This document shows, one piece after another, positions 1 to 11,580 of a stretch of DNA of 64,000 bases. The position numbers were made by a program, and so were the translations under genes. The notes beneath the pieces were generated by a model that did not search any database, was not told the DNA's origin, and saw only the letters and a list, made by a program, of their open reading frames with translations. This DNA is from Krasilnikovozyma curviuscula (taxonomy: Eukaryota > Basidiomycota > Tremellomycetes > Cystofilobasidiales > Mrakiaceae): positions 1-64,000 of the forward strand of contig MVAQ01000053.1 in assembly GCA_014825775.1 (NCBI GenBank), given 5' to 3'. How positions within the stretch are numbered: position 1 is the first letter of the stretch; every line of letters begins with the position of its first letter.

Positions 1-3
1 ACT

Positions 4-17
4 CCCCCCCCCCCCCC
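4..17. repeat. poly-C homopolymer, 14 C
   Basis: An uninterrupted run of 14 C at the left edge of the window. No gene role is visible. Its length may be imprecise because long homopolymers are error-prone. Confidence 0.8.
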
Positions 18-69
18 TTCTTCGCTATTTGTTCTGACCAACCACCTGATTTAAATTCTCAAAAGTGGA

Positions 70-742
70 ATGACTCGAGAGATCTTGTCCCTTGTATCTT
101 GTCTGTGTTTCTGTATCTCGAAGAAGCTCGCGGTGAGAGCACACGAAATCTCCTTGATCTCTGCCTCTGCCAACAGTAGCGCTGCGCTGGTCACTCTTCA
201 ACTGGAGTTGGATTTGCTCATTGCTCAGCTTAATGATGACCTAGGAAATGCTCAGATGTCTCTTCAGGCGATACCTAGAGGAAGAAGAGCGATTACTGGC
301 AGTTTGGCAATGTGGCACACTGTCAACATTTGCCTACAGCGGGAGATATATGAGGTTGACAGAAGCGACCCCAGAGTCCAGATGAGCGTCTCATCTATCA
401 TTGAGCTCTGTAACGAAGAAGCTGGCGGGAAGATTGAGTACTTGAACTGGGTGAGCAAATGTTCTCTTTCTTCTTCGCTTTCATACTTGCTTTGCTGATG
501 TTCGTATCTGCTCTATTTCCCAGCCGCTCGTCATTGCTGGCGCCAATGTTTCCGTCCCTGCGGGTCGTGCCCACGTCCTAGACCTACTGGAGACCTTCCG
601 AGAGCAATGTGCTTACGATAATCACATCGCCATAGCGCTGCTCAGAGAGATATGGAGTCGAGTTGATCAGAATGGCGGCGACTTGACCACTTCCTGGAGA
701 AGAATCTTGGTGGAGCGATGCTGCGGGCCACTCTTCGCTTAA
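70..742 (+). CDS. C-terminal part of a fungal-specific (Zn2Cys6-type) transcription factor, 5' partial
   Basis: The 3' end of a gene whose start lies left of the window or in upstream exons. A coding stretch reaches about 449, then an intron of about 74 nt (donor GTGAGC, acceptor TTTCCCAG near 523), then a final exon ending with TAA at 740-742. After splicing, the C-terminus has the look of the fungal_trans_2 domain: a W-P-L-x-I-A-G block, then a helix with F-R-E-Q-C-x-Y, then A-I-x-L-L-R-E-I-W, a late tryptophan and a terminal P-L-F-A. The DNA-binding Zn2Cys6 cluster expected at the N-terminus is not in the window. The ATG at 70 is probably internal, since the frame upstream can be joined to other exons. 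Role by family: nuclear regulator of transcription. Target genes cannot be inferred; the adjacent amine oxidase is only a neighbour. The family call rests on the pattern of the last 90 residues. Confidence 0.55.
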
Positions 743-817
743 GTAGATGCGACAGACGCAATATATGTATAATTTTATATACAGTAGGAAACACACATAT
801 GGTAATAGTTGTTATAT

Positions 818-3760
818 TTATTGACCCTTGGTGCTGCAGCAGGAAGAGCCGTTCAAACCTTCTTCCTTCGCCTGTATCTCAACCTTTGCGCTGCCTTGCA
901 TGTGAGTGCCATCAGTTGGTGCTGGCTTGTAGGAGGAAGACTTGTTGAAGGCTTGGCTGGATGCCGGGACGTCAATTGATGGGGAAACGGTGAAGAAATC
1001 GGATGGCTTCAGAGAGATGGTGTGAATCTCCACGGGCATGACTGGGACTGCAATCCGAAGTAAATGTTGTTTATAAAAAATAAGCCAAGATGCATGATTC
1101 GTGTTAGAAACCACTTACAGTCTTCTACTCTTGGATTGTGAGTCAATCCGAAAGTGTGCCATACAACGCAATCAGTGTTCGCGACCTGATTCAAGCGTCA
1201 AAATCAGGAATTGTATTCATAGTCTGTTTGTGACATGGCCACTCACATTGTCTTTTCTGCCGACCCAAGACAAGATGCCCTTAGCACCTCCGTTAGATTG
1301 GTTGGTGTATCTATGAATAGACCAAAACGCAACCCTGTCATCAGGTATTGTCACCTTGAAAAGAGGATGAAGAGGAGCGGTCACTCACCTTCCCCCAGAG
1401 AAGAGCTCATCTTCCTTATAAGAGGTGACCCAGAGGTGATGGGAGCCAAACTCAGCACGAGCATAGGCAACAGAGTCGGGATGAGCCAACATGAGCTGCG
1501 ATGGTGCTGGAACGAGCTCTTGTGAGAGGAAAACAGACCAGTTCAGTAAACGTTGCAATTGAGGAGTGATTGAATTTTTATAGCATAGATAATATACGCA
1601 CTGTACCCAACAGGGTTTCCAGAGATAGGGTTTATTTTGTTCGGGTTGATGATCTTGAAGACTCTGTTCGCCTCAGGTTTAGCATCAGCGAAACCAGCTT
1701 CCGTGATCGGCGTCTTCTGAATTGTGTACCCAACACCCCACTTGTTATTCTCTGGTGGATTTGCCGCATCGAACGGCATAGCAACCGAGTCCTCTTGGAC
1801 GACGGTGTTATCGTGCCCGTCGATCGCGGGATCGATTCGGATATTGAACAGGTGCTGGTGGTTCGTTGCGAGCGTACCTGGGTTAACAATGTTACCAAAT
1901 GGCGACTTCTCCCCCGGAAGGATAGAGCAGGTCGAGAGAATACCAGTAGCTCGAGTCTCGAGGTGGACGGCAGCCGCCTGGTCGAACTTCCAAGCAAAGA
2001 TATATTCATACTGTCGAAGAGGGACGATTTCAGTCTAATATGCGAGAAAAGCGTTCCAAGAAGAAAGCACTCCTCACGTTGGCGACAGTGATGACGGTCT
2101 GAACGACAAGAACTCTGTTCCTGACGACTGACGCATTTCCAGTTCGGAAATTGGTGTGCTTCCAGCCCAACCCCTCGTCCTGCTCGTGAACACAAACGAC
2201 ATTTTTTGCGTGGGTAAGATCACCTCTGCTGTTAAGGTTATCCCAGGAGAAGTAATGGATCTCTCCAAGGCAGTCGCAACCTGAAGGAAGTAACGTCAGC
2301 TACAGAGATACTTTGATTATTCATAAAAAAAGAAAAAGAAAACCCCCTCACTCACCCAAATCCAATGAGTTGGCACAGATTCCCGCTCCAACATCACCTG
2401 TAAGGAACCGAATAAGTATTGTCTGTCAGCAGGGCGATCGCGAAGTTCAGCACCTGACGAAATAGAACTTATAAGTCGAAAGCCTGCTTCCTGTGGAAAG
2501 GAGCTCGTGGGTCGCCGTAAGGAACGGTCATGTCTGAGACAGACAAACGGTGGAACACGTTTCTGCCGTCGTATCTAACGTCGTTGATGACTAGAGTTCA
2601 AGAAATGTTTTTGAATACCAGGCCAAAACAGCAGAGGGAGGATGCCAATACTAACCAAGACCTTCTCTGAAGTTGAATCCAATGTGCATGGACCACTTCT
2701 GCCAGGTGATGACACGACCGTTGATCTGGAACGACGCGCCCTCAGGCTGCTGGACGATCAGCGGCTTCAGCCCGGTTCTAGTCTTGACTTCGCCTTGCGC
2801 ATCGCGGAGCGCGTGCTCATACTCATTTGGGACGAGCTTCTCCCATGGGAAGCCTTTCTCGCTGAGCTCTTGGAACGTCTTGAGCGAGTCGCCACTAAAG
2901 ATTGGGGTCCATTCGATGCTGTACAGTGAGTAGTCAGACGCCAGTACGGTGGGGATGATCGGGAGTGGGAGAGCGTAGTGGTTTGAGTCCAGAGAGGAGG
3001 AAAGTCGGTAATAGACCATGAAAGTGAGCAGTCTTGGGACATCCTTCTTGGTGTCCGACCCTGTGAGAGCGCTCGCAACAGAATCAGCACTTCGCGTCAC
3101 ACAGAATATACTACCGAAGAAGAGGAGAGTAATTACCATAGATCCAAGTATCCGCAACGACGACAGCCTCCTTGGGAAGTCTGAGGCTCTTGATAGCCTC
3201 CTGGAACTCTGGGATCTTGAAGAGGGCTTCTTCAGCGCCTATCATCTCATCGACGTCGACGTTTGCGTGGAAGTTAGAAGAAGGTGGGAGAGCAGTAGTA
3301 GAGACGACAGTGTTGCTGGAGAGGTTGAGGACGAATTCTGTAGAAGAAACCGTGCGAGTGGGGAGGATCACGGTTGGTATATCTTTTATCAGAGAGTCGC
3401 ACAATTGCGGGGAGAGATGTTACACATACCATGAGCAATAGTGTTCTTTACATCCTTGAGAGCAACGAGGCCTTCGACTATCCTGTCCAAAGGCTTCAGA
3501 CCGCTTGCCTGACCAGCATGGACAGCGTCGAGATAAGCCACCAGCGCCTTCTTTTCTGGCTCCCTCAACATCACATTCTTGAACCACAGAGACGAGCCCT
3601 CTGGGAACGCAGAGCGAGCGAGGGAGACGGACTGTGCGATCTCAGAGGCGGAGAGAGGGTCGAGTGGATGCGCAACGGCGCCCTGGGGCATCTGAAGTCC
3701 GACTTTGGCCTTGAGGTCAGTGATAGAAGGCACGATGGTGTCTAGGATGGACGGGGCCAT
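818..3760 (-). CDS. Copper amine oxidase (primary-amine oxidase, topaquinone enzyme)
   Basis: Oxidises primary amines to aldehydes with release of ammonia and H2O2; fungal forms let cells use amines as nitrogen source and are often peroxisomal. At least eight exons can be followed. Exon 1 (3760 to about 3431) starts with MAPSIL and holds the N2-type domain. Later exons carry the N3 domain, then the catalytic domain with the proton-abstracting aspartate in T-V-P-Y-G-D-P-R, the block [10 protein letters not shown], the topaquinone site [11 protein letters not shown], the copper ligands in N-H-Q-H-L-F, and the third histidine in [11 protein letters not shown] near 1115. An intron falls exactly between N and Y of the NYEY cofactor site (near 2010-2075). 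The protein ends S-S-C-C-S-T-K-G-Q with TAA at 818-820, so there is no C-terminal SKL-type peroxisomal signal. Every catalytic residue I looked for is present, so the gene looks functional. Confidence 0.93.
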
Positions 3761-4191
3761 GATGAGGGATTCAAATAGGAAGAGAAGAAGGGGAAAGGTG
3801 GGAGATGGTGGTTTGAAGAAAGAGAGAGTCGACTGGGCGAGAAAAGTCTGGCGATTTTGATAGGCAGCCTACAAATTTGGGAGAAGTTAGCGAGAGAAAG
3901 CGTGACGCGTTACATAGCCAGCTAGGTCACACTGGTCGCCTTCATCAGAAGTTAATGTCGTCGTCCTTAATGCAAAGGGAAAAAGTAAGTTGGTGGATGC
4001 TATTCAGATTCAGACCAGAGATGAAAAGATGTCACCTTGCCATGGGCAATCGACGTGAACGCCCTTCAGCCAGTCCGCCTTCGACCCGCACCAAGGTATC
4101 CTCGCCGAAACAGCATTGAAGAATTATCTGAAACACAATCGTCCTTTTATCATTTGCCTTACTCGTCCTGGTCAAGTACTGCTAGAAACAG

Positions 4192-5220
4192 ATGCCCAAA
4201 ACCAAAATACAAGAGATTCTAGAAGCCAAGCCAGGCAGCGCAGGTAGGCGATTACTTGCTACTTTCCTCCTGTGTCAGGGCCTACTGACACTTTTTGTGT
4301 GTTCTTACAGGCTGGGAAGAAGCTTGGAAACAGAAGTACACCAGGTGGGACAACGGAGGGGCTCATCCAGCGCTAGTTGATGTACTTCAGAACCCGCCGA
4401 CGGAATTGAAAGAACGGTTAGAGGCTTTTGAAGGAAAAGACATCAAGAGTATCGTTCCAGGGTGTGGACGTGTGAGTGAAGTCCAGGTTTTTCCTTCTTA
4501 GGAAGGACGGGAAGGAAAGGATTTCAGGGACGTTCGACATACTCATCAAGCCACTTCTATCTGTTCCTAAACATACAGGGATATGATGCAACACTAATTG
4601 CGGAAGCTTTGGAAATAGAAACGTGGGGTGTAGATGTGTCTCCTACAGCGATTGCAGCGGCTGAGGGGTAAGAATTGCTTCTTGTCACTCGTGCTGCGCC
4701 TACCAAAACTCGTCCTGCTGATAGCACCTACCCATCTCACATACTTTGTGTCTCTCCAGGTTTCTTAGAGATTCTCTCAAAGAGCGTTCCATCTCCAAGA
4801 GGCCTGCCGTTGCATTCAAATCCCTCGACTTCTTTGACTTTGCGATACCACCAGGAGGGTTCCACCTGCTTTGGGACGTCACGTGAGCCTGCATCGCTAC
4901 TCACTCGTCTGGCTTCATAATTGATTTAACCATCCTATCTGCCGAATAGTTTCTTGTGCGCTCTCCCTCCATCGATGCGCTCTGACTGGGCATCTCAGAT
5001 CTCCAACCTCCTCTCCTCTCCCGACTCACTCCTGCTCACATACATGTATCCCTTGAACCACGGCTCAGAAGGTGGCCCGCCTTACTCTCTCAGCGTGGAG
5101 CTCTACCACGAGCTCTTGGAGCGGCATCGATTCCAGCTGGTTTGGATGGGTGAAGTCGTCACTGCTGGTGAGGAACATGGGAGGATGAAAGGCAGGACAG
5201 GTGCTTGGGTTCGAAAATAG
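4192..5220 (+). CDS. Thiopurine S-methyltransferase-family (thiol/halide) methyltransferase
   Basis: A small SAM-dependent methyltransferase of the TPMT family, which methylates thiols, thiopurines or halide ions. The start ATG at 4192 opens M-P-K-T-K-I-Q-E-I-L; the first exon ends at a GTAGGC donor near 4242. Exon 2 holds W-E-E-A-W-K and R-W-D-N-G-G, matching the family's N-terminal signature, and the SAM-binding loop V-P-G-C-G-R is split from G-Y-D by an intron. Then follow G-V-D-V-S (SAM ribose-binding acidic residue) and a D-F-F-D-F block. The last exon (about 4950-5220) contains the Y-M-Y-P segment and ends with TAG. The size, about 240 residues, is normal for the family. Substrate is unknown; fungal members are often annotated as thiol methyltransferases. 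It is divergent from the amine oxidase, with about 430 bp between the start codons. Confidence 0.85.
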
Positions 5221-5634
5221 TACACACTCGTATAGATTGGGCTTCTAAAATGCTCTGACATAAGCAACGCTCATCGTTCTGGTGGCGCGCTGAGTGATGA
5301 GAATCTGCGGACACTAGATGTTTTATTTTGATGCCCATATAGTCCCAATGTGAAACCCAGAGACAATGCAGTTGTCTGCGCCAAACATAAAAATAGTACT
5401 GTTGAATCTACAAGACCGCTAGGAGGTGTTTTCCGGGTTAGCTAGGTTGCACGGCAGCGTTTATTTGAGCGTGAGAAATAGGATCCTCCGCGTTCTCAGC
5501 TGCTGATTAATCAAGCAAATGCTAGCAAGGGGTAATATAAAAGATCGCAGCAGCCCATCTCAAGAAAATCCCATCTCCCAACCACTCTACTCTCTTTTTC
5601 TGATCGTTCTTTCGCACACTCTCTTTGTTCCATT
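5221..5634. other. Intergenic: 3' end of methyltransferase gene, promoter of GST gene
   Basis: 414 bases with no plausible gene. Nearest the GST start it becomes C/T-rich (about 5560-5634), as is common just upstream of fungal start sites. Confidence 0.6.
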
Positions 5635-6878
5635 ATGTAAGTTCGGTTGCCGTCGCCCAAACCTATGGCGACATTCCTTCGGGGTCATCAGACTCCTATC
5701 TAATCTCTTTTTATCGTGATGGAAAAAATGGCAGGACTTCAATCCCAACACTCTACTCAGCTCCAATGTCCACCTGTGGACGAAGAGTTCTTGTTGTTGC
5801 TCATCAGGTACGTCCATCGTTCGTTCGTGGAGGGGAGGCTGCGACCTGAGCGGTAGCTTCCAAAGCTCCCCCAATCTACTCTTTCCTCCTAGCTTGAATC
5901 TGATTAGTCTCTCTTCTCCCAATTTAACACCTTTCTGACTACAGTTGGGACTCGTTGAAGGAAAAGGTAAGAAGACAGCCGTCTAAAGGGGGGAAAAAGC
6001 GGAGCTCGTTGCTGATCATTCTTTTTTTGCATTTTCTTTCACTCCGCAGACTTCAAGTTCGTTCAAGTCACTGATTTCACTCTTGTAAGCTCATGTTACT
6101 CTCATCTCTATACTTCTAATGGCAAGGCACCGCTTTCGTCCGACAACAAGTGGAGCCTGACTCTCCGCTTGGTAATTTGATACCTCATCACAGATCAAGA
6201 AGCCAGAGTGGCTCTCCAAGCAGCCATTTGGACAGATGCCCTACTTCGAAGACGGGGATCTCGTCCTGTACGAATCCCGTGCCATCGCCAAATACCTCGC
6301 CGCCAAGTTCCCAAAGGATGGCTTGATGCCTGCCCACTCAGACTTGAAGGCATACGGTCTCTTTGAACAAGGTGCTAGTGTTGAGCAGTGTAACTTTGAT
6401 GCTATTGTGAGCCCCATGATCGGTGTAAGTAATATCTGTCACCCATTCGGCGAGTTTCGAGGACGCTGATGGCATTCTCCTACGCTTTGCGTTCTACTTT
6501 ATACTTTATCAGGAGAAAGTGTTTAAGCCCATGTTTGGTCGTGGCGAGCCAGATCAGGCTAAGGTCGACGCCTTTGCTGCTGCTCTCGCTGGAAGATTGA
6601 AGGGTTACGAGGCGATGTTGGAGAAGAATGGAGGCTACGTCGCTGGTGACCACCTCACTAGTGAGCGACATCACCCCCTTGAAAAGTGGGAGTAAATTAC
6701 TGAAACTGTTTTTATAGTTGCCGATCTCTTCCACTTGACATACGGCTCCATGGCTGTGGATGCTGGTCTCGCTCCGGGCCTGGTCGATGGATCTCTCCCA
6801 CTCGTCGCCAAGTGGTGGAAAGAGTTGACTGGTTTGGAAAGCTGGAAGCAAGCCAACTCCTACATGGCTGCTCACTAA
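5635..6878 (+). CDS. Glutathione S-transferase, start codon split by an intron
   Basis: Conjugates glutathione to electrophiles; probably cytosolic. Exons as read: 5635-5636, 5735-5807, 5945-5966, 6050-6084, 6194-6424, 6513-6660, 6718-6878. The first AT (5635-5636) is followed at once by a strong GTAAGT donor. The intron ends at GCAG (5734) and the next exon starts with G, so splicing creates ATG followed by T-S-I-P-T-L-Y-S-A-P-M-S-T-C-G-R-R. That is the thioredoxin-fold start of a GST. Further landmarks are Q-P-F-G-Q-M-P-Y (cis-proline loop) and Y-E-S-R-A-I-A-K-Y-L (glutathione gamma-glutamyl contact, E-S), then an all-helical C-terminal domain ending in TAA at 6876. Length is about 215-220 residues, normal for phi/fungal-type GSTs. 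Without splicing the frame before T-S-I-P has no ATG, only TTG at 5625, which supports the split-start model. Convergent with ureidoglycolate lyase. Confidence 0.9.
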
Positions 6879-7011
6879 ACTAGCAGAGCAATCGGTTCAA
6901 TATAAAATTGCCTTGCTTTGAAATGCCAGTCGGTTTGCAAGAAATGTCATACGCGCCTCCTGTCCGCTGTCTGCTCAATCACTTTTATTTCTCAGAGTTA
7001 GTCCCAGCGGT

Positions 7012-7874
7012 TCAGGCTGGGTTGATCGCAGGAAGCTGCACAACAGCGTAAGGCTCTTCATCAGCTCCCTTCCTGTGAATCTCACAATCGATCTTCAGCC
7101 CGGAGTTGGTTGTTATCTGTGTATCAATCGCTGCATAGTCAGCAACAGTCAGAGAAACGATGGAATGATCTAAAAATCCAGTGGAAGTTCAGTATCAAGC
7201 TTCAGCTCAGCTTCTCGGAAGACAGACTTACGCCACGTTCCCGCATTGTAAGAAATGCCCTGGGACGGAGCAACCAAGAAAGCCTTGAGGGTGGATAAAT
7301 CCGGTTTGTCATCTAAAGTATGAATAGCAATCTGCCGATCAGTTCGGCGCTCTGTGAGCAACGGATGAACGCTGCGCATACCGAGACCGTTGAGACACCC
7401 AATAGCCAGCATGCCACCTTCAACACTATTTCCTAGCCCTTTCTCTTGTAAGAAGTTGTCCCAGTCTCCACCGGTGCTTCGCATCGGGACAAAAGCCTGC
7501 GTCGTACACGCGTGGCGTTCCATCATTCTAACGTCCCATGTACCTCCAAATTTAACTGCTGTCGGTGGAGCGCGGATGACCTACAGAAAGCAGCAGCAGA
7601 GTTGTTATAAGCTTCTCTCTAAATGAATCTTAGAGAAATCGGAAGAAATCCCCACATTGATGGCGGTGACCGGCACTGGATGGTTTGAGTCCTCGGGATA
7701 TGTGTCTTTGATGGGTGAGATCCTGTTGAATTTATAGGCCTGTTCAGGCACAATAGTATTGGTGATGACATGTGAGGGCATGGAAGCTGGGTTGGAGGAT
7801 CCCTGGATGACATGGCCGTAAGGAGCCCAGGCCTCAAAAGTCAGAGGTTCAGCTACGAGTTGGAGAGGAGACAT
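7012..7874 (-). CDS. Ureidoglycolate lyase (allantoin degradation)
   Basis: Cleaves ureidoglycolate to glyoxylate and urea, the last step of allantoin use as nitrogen source. The start ATG at 7872-7874 gives M-S-P-L-Q-L-V-A-E-P-L and T-F-E-A-W-A-P-Y-G-H-V-I, the N-terminal signature of the AllA family. Next come the family landmark E-R-H-A-C-T-T-Q-A-F-V-P-M (equivalent to E-R-H-P-x-x-S-Q-x-F-x-P) and, near the C-terminus, D-C-E-I-H. Introns lie near 7580-7610 and at 7170-7231 (donor GTAAGT). The stop is TGA at 7012-7014 after Q-L-P-A-I-N-P-A. The protein has about 260 residues, usual for fungal Dal3 homologues. The frame is open upstream to an ATG at 8054, but the extra leader does not look conserved, so I prefer 7874. 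A Dal5-like permease lies 49 kb away; other allantoin genes are not in the window. Confidence 0.9.
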
Positions 7875-8180
7875 TCTTGTTTCGAGTTTGAGAGCCAGAA
7901 GAGAGAGGTAGAGAGAAGCGAGCTGTGGTTGCCAGTCACCTTTGAAAAAGAGAGACGAACACCACGGCAGCGGGTCTCGCACCGGCACCCGCGAGGCGAT
8001 AGAACCGCGATTGTAACAGAGTTCCTGACAGAAAAAACCATCTTCCAAACACACCCCTCAGGACAAAGAGCAGCAATCAAATTCTGATTATAACATATAT
8101 GTTTAAGTTTAGAGTACAACATTGCAAAGTATGGAATCGAAAAGTATATCATCAACGGCTTGAAATGCAGGGCCTGCCCA

Positions 8181-11100
8181 TTACTCGTTCGAGGGTTGTC
8201 CATTGGCAAGCAAGGTCTTCTTGATTCTACCATTTCTCTTTGCGCGTATTCTACGGCCAATCTCCGTTTGGCCCAGCTGGAGAAGAAAGGTTAGTGTGTG
8301 ATAGACGCAGAAGGTGTGGTGGAAGCGAGGATCGAAAATCTCACCTCTTCCAATTTCTTACGATCAAACCTTTTCCCAAGATGACGAGCCATCTAACCAG
8401 AAGAACAAAAGACACATCAAAATTTGATATGATGAACGGGTTAAAAGGCAAGGAAACACTTACGATAGTGACTGAACCAATGAGATATTGTGGGAAAACA
8501 AGTTGTCAGTTCACTAGAAAAAGGAAGAACGAGACAGCGAGGTACCTACTGCCAGGCCTGTCATATAAAGGAACGTCTGAATTGAGTGGAGACGGATGCT
8601 TGTGTGGAATTCCATCCGAGCCTTTACATTTTTCTTCATAGCACCAGACATCTGGCCGAGCGGTGGGGCCAACAGCGAAGATGGTCTTATCAATTTCTGG
8701 ATGACGGAGGAGGTACTCGTTCAGGGGTAAGAAGTTTCTTCTTCGACAGAGAACGTCGTTCATTCGTTCTCTCGTCAAAGGAGAAGCTGCGAAGGGGAGA
8801 AACGCAGAGTCAGAAGTGAGCCAGCAAATCATTGTGTGTGTGTGTTTTAATAACTCACCGCCATCGCTCACAACCCATAAGTGTTCAAGCCTTGCGTAGA
8901 GCTCTCCAATCCCTGTACTAGCAACTTCTTTGTTGTGTTCATCTGCAGTCATCACGACCTTACAAGCCATCTCTCCGATGGTCATAGCAGCTCGATCGTC
9001 GCCGTCACTGCCTTCGAAAGGTAAAGAAGTGGTAATAAGAAGAGTACCGTTCTTCACGTTCCAGTCACCCATCCAAAAGGCTATTAGTTCGCATCCGTTA
9101 GGAAGCACCTCGTCGGCTGCACAGTTGAATTGCCAGAGTAAGTGAGGGAACAGCAATTCAGGACTTGAGGGGACATACTTTTAGTGATATTCATTCCTAG
9201 TTCACCACCAAAAATTTCAGTGCCAGTGACCTCATCCGGTTCAGGAACACCTCTTCTGGTACGAGTCTTCACCCAAGTTAGCGAAATGAATCGCCTGATG
9301 TCATTGAGTGGTTCTTTGGGATATATCGTATCCATCACTGTCGGATTTCCAAGTCTCATGACATCTTCAATATCTTGATATTTCCTTAGAGGTCGAGTCG
9401 GATCCAACGGGCATTCGAGTAACTGCGGTGCTCGAGTTCGGCATCAGTGCATATTCTCGCATGATCATAGTTGAGATACTCACCTCCGGGACTGCAAGTC
9501 TCATCAACGTCTTCTCTCTCCACATACTCTCACATTTCGAAACCAATTCTTGAGCAATGTTCTCATCAGGGATCTCGTTCGGGACTTCAAAAACGCCTAG
9601 CTCGATTGGTGAAGTTCCAATCCTGGTGTGGGAGAGGGAACAGGTTTTTCGCGATGGTCCGAAGAGTTCTTTGCATCGCCATTTTCCGATTCCCTAATCG
9701 GACAGGGTGACAGTGGTCAGCATCATAATTTTCAAGGAGTAATAAAAGGAACTCACCAGTCTAACACCACCACCACCTGACAGAAGAGACATGTCAGAAA
9801 CTTTTGAGATGATTCGGTGATGAGCTGAACTCACCTCCACAGTCTGTGCAACGTTGATATTTCTGAGAACAGTCAGTACAAACAACCTGAATTGAAGACC
9901 ATGAGTATCAGTAGACTGTTGGAAACACGAACGAAAAGCGAGTCATACCTCAGCTGTGAATTGGACTTGTTCTCCTTCTCCAGCAAATATTCCACCATTG
10001 CCTTTGGCATGATTGCAGACATCACACACAACTATTTTCTGGCTAGCACCTTCAGCAGTGTCGTCTTGTCTACTTCTTTTCTTCCCACTCTTGGCGCCTT
10101 CGACCCAATTCCCACCACCAATACTGACGAGACCATCTCTTTTGACTTCTTCTTCTGTTCGACAGTCGAGACAATTGAAGATACCCTCCCACTCAACATC
10201 GAAGGAGGACTTTTCGCCTCGGAGGAATATCTTGGCCATGCTGATAGAACAACGACTGCATGCAGCTGTCGACTCGATGACAGTCCTTTTCGGTTTTTTG
10301 GAGGAAGCAACAGCTGTCGTTATCGCTGCTGGAGCTACGGGAGTTGACGCTGATGCGTTGGGTGCAGAGCCAGAAGCAGCACCAGACGACGGCTTCCGCT
10401 TCTGCTTCGCTGCAGGTGGCTGTAAAGCTGAAGTTCGGGTTGTACGCTTGTTCCCACTGTCCTCTGTAAGATCGATTCCACCAGCTGCCAGATTAGCGTC
10501 GATGATGCCTTCCAAGCCTTTCAAAAACGACTCAGTTTGATTTTGGTTGTAGAGACTATGGAAGCCGTTCGTAGATGCCGTTGAACCATCAATAACGACA
10601 CCAGCGTTCATTTCTCGAGCAAGTGGGGTACCGTTCAAGGTAGAAAGTAAGTTGAAGTCATGGGGAGAGAGATGCTCCGGAAGGTCGAGTGAACCGTCAG
10701 CCATCATTCCGCTGGTTTTGGTCGCACCTTGAGCATTAAATGTATTGCTCAATGGATATTCATCCGCTGGTGAGCCTGACCCTGACTTCTCTTGATAGAT
10801 TAGCGCGTTGTCGGACAGGAAGAGCGGCGTCTGATAGTTTGGTGGACCCCCCATTGATGCAGGGAGGAAGTTGAACAGGTCGTCCAAGTCCGGAGAATTT
10901 TCTTTGTCGAACATAGTAGTAGCACTCTGTGTGTTGGAGCTGTTGGTTGGCGATTGAGAGTTAGAGAACTCGCCGCCTTGTTGCTGAGCATAAGTGGAAG
11001 GACCAGGAATCATTGAGGAGTTTGGGTTGTAGAGGTGATAACCAGTAGTAGCATTGATCGCAGTAGTTCGATGTGGTAGGGTCTGTTGATGCTGGAATTG

Positions 11101-11580
11101 TTGAGTTTGCTGCTGTTGCTTCTGCTGTTGTTGTTCCTCCAGCTTACGCCTCTCTCTAATTCGTTCGATTTCCAACTCTGCTTCGCGCTCCTTCCGCTTC
11201 TCGGACGCAATGGAGAGCTCCAACTCTCTGACTCTGCTCAACGCCAGATGCTCCATAAGAGCTGCTGAAGGTTGGTTTGGCATTCCGAAACCCTGCAACT
11301 GTGGAAATCCACCAAAGTTGCTGTTCACCGGAGGCGCCTGCTGTTGTTGTTGAGGCTGTTGCGGGGGTTGTTGTTGGTGTTGTTGCTGCTGGTGTTGCTG
11401 TTGCTGGTGAAAGCCTGAAGCTGCTGCAGCGGAGCCACTACTGGGCTCATTGCATGAGTCCACTGGTCCAAAGATATTTGCGAAGTCAGAGGGAAGCTGG
11501 TATTGTTGATTAAGCTCCAGCAACGTATTGGGAGGGTTTCCCTGGAATGCTGGATTTGTCAGGTTGGAGTTGTTCAACAT
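8181..11580 (-). CDS. Large glutamine-rich, probably nuclear protein with cysteine-pair zinc-ribbon-like motifs; function unknown
   Basis: Not recognised as a named protein. The first exon (11580 to about 9943, over 540 residues) starts M-L-N-N-S-N-L and is low-complexity: runs of Q around 11330-11410 and 11090-11140, a charged coiled-coil-like segment rich in E/R (about 11140-11240), and S/T/A-rich linkers with K-K-P-K-R-T basic patches. Near its end is C-S-R-C, then about 29 residues later C-L-D-C, then C-D-V-C-N-H, and across the splice C-T-D-C and C-T-D-C-G-G: repeated CxxC pairs suggesting several zinc sites. Six or more short exons follow (9700 to 8181) with a globular-looking region and a basic tail (G-R-R-I-R-A-K-R-N-G-R-I-K-K). 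The stop is TAA at 8181-8183. Q-rich segments plus zinc knuckles suggest a transcriptional co-regulator, but that is inference only. The exon joins downstream of 9943 are less certain than the first exon. Confidence 0.75.

Noticed and set aside
3877..4222. Plus-strand frames before the methyltransferase
   Set aside because: No similarity to the TPMT N-terminus; the ATG at 4192 begins the proper protein.
9892..10540. Plus-strand open frames of 151 and 175 codons
   Set aside because: They lie antisense to the long first exon of the Q-rich gene and have no motif or codon pattern of their own.
11086..11410. CAG/CTG-type triplet runs as a microsatellite of special interest
   Set aside because: They code for interrupted poly-Q in the Q-rich protein and are a normal part of that gene.
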